Shown here: piece by piece, positions 58,803 through 64,000 of the stretch
Layout of the letters: every line of letters starts with the position of its first letter
How positions within the stretch are numbered: position 1 is the first letter of the stretch
Source of the DNA: Flavihumibacter sp. UBA7668
GTDB taxonomy: Bacteria > Bacteroidota > Bacteroidia > Chitinophagales > Chitinophagaceae
Assembly (NCBI RefSeq): GCF_002483205.1
Contig: NZ_DLHM01000005.1
Location: 626,817-690,816, forward strand
DNA: 64,000 nt
Direction: 5' to 3'
Notes under the pieces: model-generated
The model's database searches: none
What the model was told of the DNA's origin: nothing
Seen by the model: only the letters and a program-made list of their open reading frames with translations
Position numbers and translations under genes: made by a program

Positions 58803-60065
58803 ATGGTAGATGTAATTTTAGGCCTCCAGTGGGGCGATGAAGGGAAGGGGAAGATTGTTGATTATTTTGCCCCTAATTATGATATCATAGCCCGTTTTCA
58901 GGGAGGCCCAAATGCCGGACATACCCTCTATGTTGGTGGTAAAAAAGTAGTGCTGCACCAGATTCCTTCCGGTGTTTTTCATGAAAATACCGTTAACCTG
59001 ATTGGAAATGGCGTAGTACTGGATCCGGTAACCCTGAAAAAAGAATGTGATACCGTAGCAGGTTTCGGCGTGGATGTTCGTAAAAATATGTTCATTTCAC
59101 AGCGTACCCACTTGATTTTACCAACGCACCGTGCCCTGGATAAAGCATCGGAATTACAAAAAGGGAATGATAAAATTGGTTCAACCCTCAAAGGAATTGG
59201 TCCGGCCTATATGGATAAAACCGGCCGGAACGGATTGCGGGTGGGTGATCTGCTCGATAAAAATTTCACCACTTCCTATATCCGCCTCCGTCTGAAACAT
59301 CAGCGACTACTCGATAATTTCAATTTCCAGGAAGATATTACCGCCTGGGAAGAAGAATTTTTTGAAGCGATTGAATTTTTACGCAGCCTTAATGTCGTAA
59401 ACGGTGAATATTTTATAAATGAAGGTCTCTCCGCAGGTAAAAAAGTACTTGCAGAAGGCGCACAGGGAAGTATGCTGGACATTGATTTTGGCACTTTCCC
59501 CTTTGTAACCTCTTCCAATACAACCACTTCCGGTGTTTGTAATGGGCTGGGTGTAGCGCCGCAAAAAATTCGGGATGTGATGGGTGTTACCAAAGCCTAT
59601 TGTACTCGTGTTGGTAGCGGTCCATTCCCAACGGAACTACACGATGAAACCGGAGAAGAACTTCGCAAACTTGGCAATGAATTTGGTGCAACTACCGGAA
59701 GGCCCCGTCGTTGCGGCTGGATCGACCTGGTTGCGCTGAAATACGCCTGCATGATCAATGGTGTTACCAAGGTAATTATGACCAAAGCAGATGTATTGGA
59801 TCAGTTTAAGAAATTGCAGGTTTGTACCGGATATGAAATAGATGGAAAGGAATCTGCCTATATTCCATTTCAGATGACACGTCATCAAATAAATCCGGTA
59901 CTAAAATCGTTTGCAGGTTGGAACCAGGATACCAGCAAGATTACCAATCCGGCTGATTTGCCTGTAACAATGAAAGAATATGTTGCATTTATAAACCAGT
60001 TTGTAGGTGCAAATGTTAGCCATATTTCAAACGGACCGGGGCGCGACCAGATTGTAACCGTATAA
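58803..60065 (+). CDS. purA: Adenylosuccinate synthetase
   Basis: A 420-residue enzyme joining IMP and aspartate with GTP in AMP synthesis. The start VDVILGLQWGDEGKGKIVD holds the phosphate loop with catalytic Asp. GGPNAGHT is the second signature with the catalytic His. The IMP site LKGIGPAYMDKTGRNGLRV, the EGAQGSMLDIDFGTFPFVTSSNTT block (split) and the Asp-binding TTTGRPRRCGW-like loop (ATTGRPRRCGWIDLVAL) are all intact. Length is normal. It lies between the susCD terminator and an acidic protein gene. Confidence 0.97.
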   Translation: MVDVILGLQWGDEGKGKIVDYFAPNYDIIARFQGGPNAGHTLYVGGKKVVLHQIPSGVFHENTVNLIGNGVVLDPVTLKKECDTVAGFGVDVRKNMFISQRTHLILPTHRALDKASELQKGNDKIGSTLKGIGPAYMDKTGRNGLRVGDLLDKNFTTSYIRLRLKHQRLLDNFNFQEDITAWEEEFFEAIEFLRSLNVVNGEYFINEGLSAGKKVLAEGAQGSMLDIDFGTFPFVTSSNTTTSGVCNGLGVAPQKIRDVMGVTKAYCTRVGSGPFPTELHDETGEELRKLGNEFGATTGRPRRCGWIDLVALKYACMINGVTKVIMTKADVLDQFKKLQVCTGYEIDGKESAYIPFQMTRHQINPVLKSFAGWNQDTSKITNPADLPVTMKEYVAFINQFVGANVSHISNGPGRDQIVTV

Positions 60066-60152
60066 TTCTGGAAAGCGCTGAAAATTAGTAGTTGAAAAAT
60101 TTGGCTAATTAAAAAGAACGCTGAAAATTTACAATGTAATTGCTTTTGTGCT

Positions 60153-60587
60153 ATGGCTGCTAAATCTGATAAGGAAAAAAAGACTACCCCGAAGGCTGCT
60201 TCGAGTGAAGAGCCGGTAAAGAAAACTTCTTCTAAGTCCAAGAAACAAACAGAAGATGAGGACGATGATTTGGATGAAGAGGAGGAAACTCCGAAAACGT
60301 CCAAAAAAGCATCCAAATCTGCAAAATCCAAATCCGACGATGAAGAGGAAGAGGATGATATTGCTGACGACGAAGAAGATGATTGGGAAAAAGTGGAGGA
60401 GGAGGATGATTGGGATCCTGATTTCGAGGAGTTCGATCTGCCCAAATCAAAAACTAAAAAAAGTACGGGTACCGGCGGTGCCAAAAAAACCGGAAAAGAC
60501 GAAGATGATCTTGGTTTGGATGATGATTTTAAAGACATGGATCTGTTTAATGACTCCGGTTTTGACGACGACGAGGAAGACTTCTAA
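60153..60587 (+). CDS. Highly acidic low-complexity protein
   Basis: A 144-residue protein dominated by Asp, Glu, Lys and Ser. The first 70 residues alternate Lys/Ser-rich and acidic blocks. A central patch DDWDPDFEEFDLP carries the few aromatic residues, and the tail is DDDFKDMDLFNDSGFDDDEEDF-like (last ~22 residues, split). It is probably disordered. No family is recognised, though similar acidic proteins occur beside purA or pab genes in relatives, to my recollection. Its stop overlaps the pabB start (TAATG), so translation is coupled. A near-consensus TGCTTTTG ends 4 bases before its ATG. Confidence 0.78.
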   Translation: MAAKSDKEKKTTPKAASSEEPVKKTSSKSKKQTEDEDDDLDEEEETPKTSKKASKSAKSKSDDEEEEDDIADDEEDDWEKVEEEDDWDPDFEEFDLPKSKTKKSTGTGGAKKTGKDEDDLGLDDDFKDMDLFNDSGFDDDEEDF

Positions 60588-61894
60588 TGTCAATTAATAC
60601 CATCTTGCATGGCAGGCAGTTCCGGCAATATGACTGGAACGCTTCGCCTGAAAGGAAAACGCAAATGTTGAATTGGGCAAACCGGTTCAACATTTGTTGC
60701 TTTATGGATAATCATGGCTACCAGGAAGCCCATCACAGTTTTGACTGTTTGATTGCAGCTGGTGCATGGAAAAAAATTGCAGAACCTGCCGGCCATGCAT
60801 TGGAAACCCTTCAGCAGTTTCTTCATGCTGAAAAGGACTGGATTTTTGGTCATCTTGGTTTTGGATTGAAAGCCGAAACCATGAACAGTTTTTCACGGCT
60901 TCCCAACCAGATTGGGTTTCCTGATTTGTGTTTTTTTATTCCTGAATACCTGCTCCTGGTTAAAGAGAATAAATTATTCATCAGTAGTTATGGGCTTGAT
61001 CCGGATCATGTTTGGGAGCAGATAAAAAAAGAACTGGTGCATGAGCCTCGACCGGCCGACTCCATTCAGTTAAGACCTGCAATGTCTGCCGAAGAGTATA
61101 TAAAGCGGGTGGATAAATTAAAAGCGCATATCCATAGAGGTGACTGTTATGAAATAAATTTTTGCCAGGAATTCAAATCAGAGAATGCAGTTATAGATCC
61201 TTTGGTCGTTTTTAAGGAGCTTGTTAAAGTATCACCCAATCCTTTTTCTGTTTTCTATAAATGGGAACACCGCTACCTTCTTTGTGCAAGTCCCGAGCGA
61301 TTTTTTCGACTGGAAGGAAATAAAGTATGGTCCCAGCCAATTAAAGGTACTTCTCCCCGCTATACTGATAACCCTTCAATGGATCAGCGTTCAGCAAAAG
61401 AGCTGGCCACCAGCGAAAAGGAACGTTCTGAAAATGTGATGATAGTGGATTTGGTTCGGAATGATTTATCTCGGGTTTGTCGTTCCGGTTCCGTTACCGT
61501 GGAAGAATTATTCGGTGTATATAGTTTCCCTCAGGTACATCAGCTTGTTTCAACTATTTCAGGTGAATTGAAAGATGGATTGGGAGTGGTTGATCTGATC
61601 CGGGCCTGCTTTCCGATGGGATCCATGACCGGTGCACCCAAAAAAAGAGTATTGGAACTGATTGAACAATATGAACTCGTACAAAGAGGGCTCTATTCAG
61701 GATCAGTCGGCTATTGTACGCCGGATGGAATAGCTGACTTTAATGTGGTTATCCGAAGCCTGTTATACAATGCAGAAGAACATTATCTGTCCTGCCAGGT
61801 AGGCTCCGGAATCACCTGGTATGCAGATGCTGCAAAAGAATATGATGAATGCCTGCTTAAGGCCGCGGCCATCCGGAAAGCACTTGGAACCTGA
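60587..61894 (+). CDS. pabB: Aminodeoxychorismate synthase component I (PabB-like)
   Basis: A 435-residue chorismate-using enzyme. The motif PIKGTSPRY carries the Lys typical of aminodeoxychorismate synthases; anthranilate synthases have PIAGT. Other active-site blocks are YEINFCQEF, CASPERFF, SEKERSENVMIVDLVRNDLSR (split), GSMTGAPKKR and VGSGITWYADAAKEYDEC. It would make aminodeoxychorismate for folate with a glutamine amidotransferase encoded elsewhere. The start overlaps the stop of the acidic protein gene by one base. Confidence 0.9.
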   Translation: MSINTILHGRQFRQYDWNASPERKTQMLNWANRFNICCFMDNHGYQEAHHSFDCLIAAGAWKKIAEPAGHALETLQQFLHAEKDWIFGHLGFGLKAETMNSFSRLPNQIGFPDLCFFIPEYLLLVKENKLFISSYGLDPDHVWEQIKKELVHEPRPADSIQLRPAMSAEEYIKRVDKLKAHIHRGDCYEINFCQEFKSENAVIDPLVVFKELVKVSPNPFSVFYKWEHRYLLCASPERFFRLEGNKVWSQPIKGTSPRYTDNPSMDQRSAKELATSEKERSENVMIVDLVRNDLSRVCRSGSVTVEELFGVYSFPQVHQLVSTISGELKDGLGVVDLIRACFPMGSMTGAPKKRVLELIEQYELVQRGLYSGSVGYCTPDGIADFNVVIRSLLYNAEEHYLSCQVGSGITWYADAAKEYDECLLKAAAIRKALGT

Positions 61895-61900
61895 GCTGCG

Positions 61901-62929
61901 TTACTTCACTTCATTCATAACCGCTGTTGAAGTCAGCAACAACTGAACAGATTCCTGCAGGATGGCATATTTGTGTGCATTGAACAATTCCATTTTCGAA
62001 GCCGGAAGTTTCATTTCATATGCATTGGCGGAACCTGACATCACCCGGTCAAAATCAGGATTGTATCGATTGAATTCCGACAAATCCATCAGGATATGTT
62101 TGGCCACTACCACCGATTGGTATTTACCGGCAACTGACTGAGATTTGGCGGCTGCTTCTTCTTCCTGGGTTATTTTACGTGTATAGGCGTATAAATTGGA
62201 ACCGTAGTGATCTTTGGTTTCAGCTTTGGTAAGGGTAGTGAGTCCCCCCTGTCCCTCAAACACATAATGTGTACCAATGAATTTCTTAACATGTTTTCTT
62301 GTCTCAGCCGGCAAATGATACTGGAGATCCCAGAAATTCCGGCTGCCACTGCGGGCGATGGCTTTTTGAACATTACCCGGACCTGCATTATAGGCGGCAA
62401 TTACCAGTAGCCAATCGCCATAGATTTTGTATAAATCGCGCAGGTATTTTGCAGCAGCGTGCGTGCTTTTTACATAATTGGTACGCTCATCCACCGATTT
62501 ATTCACTTTTAAACCCATTCTAAGTGCGGTTCCTCGCATAAACTGCCAGGGTCCAACAGCTCCTGCATGTGATACTGCATTGGATTTCAGCTTGGATTCA
62601 ATTATGGCCAGGTATTTAAGTTCTCTTGGTAAACCGTGTTGAACCATGATGCCATCAATCATATTAAAATAAGGAAGTGCCCAACCTTTCATGGCATGCA
62701 ATGATTTGCCATAAGTTTCAATATAATCTTGCACAAAACTTACGGCACGAGGATTGAGTTTGGGGGCAGAATTGGCTGACACACCGGTTTCTTCAAATAA
62801 GTCCCGAATGGTAGTGGGTGTTTCCATTTCAACCGATGTGGAAGAAACGGCAGGTTGTTCCGCCTTTTGAGCGAAAACAGTTGTTAGGGATCCGAATAGG
62901 AGGCTTCCCGCCAATAGAAATTGTTTCAT
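61901..62929 (-). CDS. Lytic transglycosylase (SLT, MltD-like)
   Basis: A 342-residue periplasmic muramidase-like enzyme with a signal peptide (about 1-20, ending VFAQ). The catalytic Glu lies in YLAIIESKLKSNAVSHAGAVGPWQFM (split), followed by the YNAGPGNVQKAI motif. It cleaves glycan strands of peptidoglycan with 1,6-anhydro product. There is no C-terminal LysM domain, unlike full MltD. It is convergent with pabB (6 bp between stops). Confidence 0.92.
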   Translation of the reverse strand: MKQFLLAGSLLFGSLTTVFAQKAEQPAVSSTSVEMETPTTIRDLFEETGVSANSAPKLNPRAVSFVQDYIETYGKSLHAMKGWALPYFNMIDGIMVQHGLPRELKYLAIIESKLKSNAVSHAGAVGPWQFMRGTALRMGLKVNKSVDERTNYVKSTHAAAKYLRDLYKIYGDWLLVIAAYNAGPGNVQKAIARSGSRNFWDLQYHLPAETRKHVKKFIGTHYVFEGQGGLTTLTKAETKDHYGSNLYAYTRKITQEEEAAAKSQSVAGKYQSVVVAKHILMDLSEFNRYNPDFDRVMSGSANAYEMKLPASKMELFNAHKYAILQESVQLLLTSTAVMNEVK

Positions 62930-63011
62930 GTTCCAGACTTTGGTTAACAGATAAAACAGTTTCTCACAGAGATTTTTTGGCGAATTTTCAATGGATGGAT
63001 CAGGACATTTG

Positions 63012-64000
63012 CTACACCAGTGACGCTGAAACCCGGAGTAAAGATAGCTCCTCGAATCGGTTTGTCATAACCTGGAGGCTAAATGGCATGCCATTACTGT
63101 GCCAAAAAATGGGGAGAGCGATTGCAGGGAGACCTGTCAGGTTGGCAAAAACGGTATAAATATCACCCAGATACATGGCGATCGGATCATCCGATTTTTC
63201 TCCGAATTTAAATGCCGGGGTAGGAGCAGTTGGTGCCAGAATTGCATCAAAGTCCTTGAATATCAGCTGGGTTTGATCGAAAAGCCGACGTCTTACCTGC
63301 TGTGCTTTGGTAAAGTAAGCATCATAGTAACCGGCACTCAAAACGAAACTGCCAAGCAGGATCCTGCGCTTCACTTCCTTGCCGAATCCTTCGGAGCGAT
63401 TATGTGCATAAAAATCTGCTAAATCTTCTACCGGCTCAGCAGATCGGTGGCCATAACGAACTCCATCAAAGCGGGAAAGGTTGGAAGATGCTTCTGCGGT
63501 CGTTAGAATATAATAGGTTGGAACGATGTATTCCAGCAAGGGGAATTCCAGTGCGGTTACCTGATGTCCGGCTGCTTTGAGTTCATCAAATTTAGCCAGC
63601 AGGGCCGTTTTTATTTCAGGATCAAGGGAGGGGTGCTCCACAGCATCCCGGAAATAGGCAAATTTGTAGGTTTTTGAATGTTGAACGGATTCCATTGCCG
63701 GCGCTTCCATTCGGGAAAAAAGAGCAGCATCCGGCTGGAATAATTCTTTTGAATAAGCTGGTACCGGCAGGGAAGAACAGGTGCTGTCGAATGCATCCTG
63801 TCCGGCAATGACTTCAAGCAGAAGGGCAGCATCAGGAATATTCCGGGCAAAAATCCCCACCTGATCAAAAGAGGAGGCGTAGGCGATCAAGCCATATCGG
63901 CTAACCCGGCCATAACTGGGTTTAAGTCCAATTACACCGGTAAAATCAGCCGGTTGCCGAACCGATCCGCCTGTGTCTGAACCGAGACTAACCATACAGA
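63012..64000 (-). CDS. gatA: Glutamyl-tRNA(Gln) amidotransferase subunit A, N-terminal part outside the window
   Basis: A frame of 329 codons open to the right edge, so the start and the first ~150 residues are missing. The amidase signature core is seen at the edge: SLGSDTGGSVRQPADFTGVIGLKPSYGRVSRYGLIAYASSFDQVG (split), with the catalytic Ser in GSDTGGSVR and the Gly-rich loop. GatA makes Gln-tRNA(Gln) with GatB and GatC by transamidation. The stop at 63012 and the final ELSLLRVSA segment fit the normal end. It lies upstream of the lytic transglycosylase on the same strand, with 82 bp between. Confidence 0.93.
   Translation of the reverse strand, partial: CMVSLGSDTGGSVRQPADFTGVIGLKPSYGRVSRYGLIAYASSFDQVGIFARNIPDAALLLEVIAGQDAFDSTCSSLPVPAYSKELFQPDAALFSRMEAPAMESVQHSKTYKFAYFRDAVEHPSLDPEIKTALLAKFDELKAAGHQVTALEFPLLEYIVPTYYILTTAEASSNLSRFDGVRYGHRSAEPVEDLADFYAHNRSEGFGKEVKRRILLGSFVLSAGYYDAYFTKAQQVRRRLFDQTQLIFKDFDAILAPTAPTPAFKFGEKSDDPIAMYLGDIYTVFANLTGLPAIALPIFWHSNGMPFSLQVMTNRFEELSLLRVSASLV

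Noticed and set aside
60232..60597. Alternative frames on both strands over the acidic protein gene
   Set aside because: Low-complexity codons keep other frames open; the chosen frame is coupled to pabB and has acidic, not random, composition.

Overview
The window is chromosomal DNA from a member of the Bacteroidota, most likely Chitinophagaceae (Sphingobacteriia-type). Several features support this: a SusC/SusD pair, a fused LpxC-FabZ, the type IX secretion regulator PorX, promoters of the TTTG / TAnnTTTG type, start codons without clear Shine-Dalgarno sequences, and lipid A genes in the order usual for this phylum. There is no phage, transposase, CRISPR array or rRNA. One tRNA (Leu, UAG) is present.

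Layout. 1-1594: two tandem paralogous membrane-anchored proteins, the first cut by the window edge. 1659-8670: sugar region, with secreted GH65 and GH37 trehalase on the plus strand meeting a convergent sucrose operon (transporter, GH100 invertase, fructokinase). 8762-22270: mixed housekeeping, namely M23 peptidase, DUF937-OmpA, MarR/NmrA pair, ruvB, response regulator, GroES-like protein, HerA-like ATPase, recQ, copper ATPase, tsaE and alanine dehydrogenase. 22274-27509: lipid A block (ABC ATPase, lpxA, lpxC-fabZ, lpxD, HD phosphohydrolase). 27590-32613: porX, a small unknown, an MBL hydrolase, an HhH protein and an acyl-CoA dehydrogenase. 32733-38478: XRE/membrane pair, a 59-residue protein, and a protein quality control block (clpX, two clpP, trigger factor). 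38617-41823: universal stress protein and an ECF sigma/anti-sigma/outer membrane operon. 41914-51454: a five-gene membrane-stress operon (YbjN-like, PspA, YqiJ-like, flotillin, 1621-residue AAA+ protein) with a divergent XRE regulator. 51590-64000: tRNA-Leu, relA/spoT, SusC/SusD, purA, an acidic protein, pabB, a lytic transglycosylase and partial gatA.

The best candidate for an under-described system is the 41914-51454 locus. It couples PspA/IM30 and flotillin membrane scaffolds to a very large MoxR-like AAA+ machine. Its promoter matches the phylum consensus exactly, and a regulator lies divergently beside it.

Two DNA-level patterns run through the window. First, several genes (M23 peptidase, marR, tsaE, porX, the XRE regulator) have a perfect -7 box only 3-5 bases before the start codon, which suggests leaderless mRNAs. 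Second, intergenic regions carry low-complexity arrays (heptamer/octamer GGTGAAA or GTGAATAR, and long purine tracts). In the clear cases the sense strand is purine-rich after stop codons and pyrimidine-rich before start codons.

All functional names come from reading motifs and family resemblance in the translated sequence. No database search was run.
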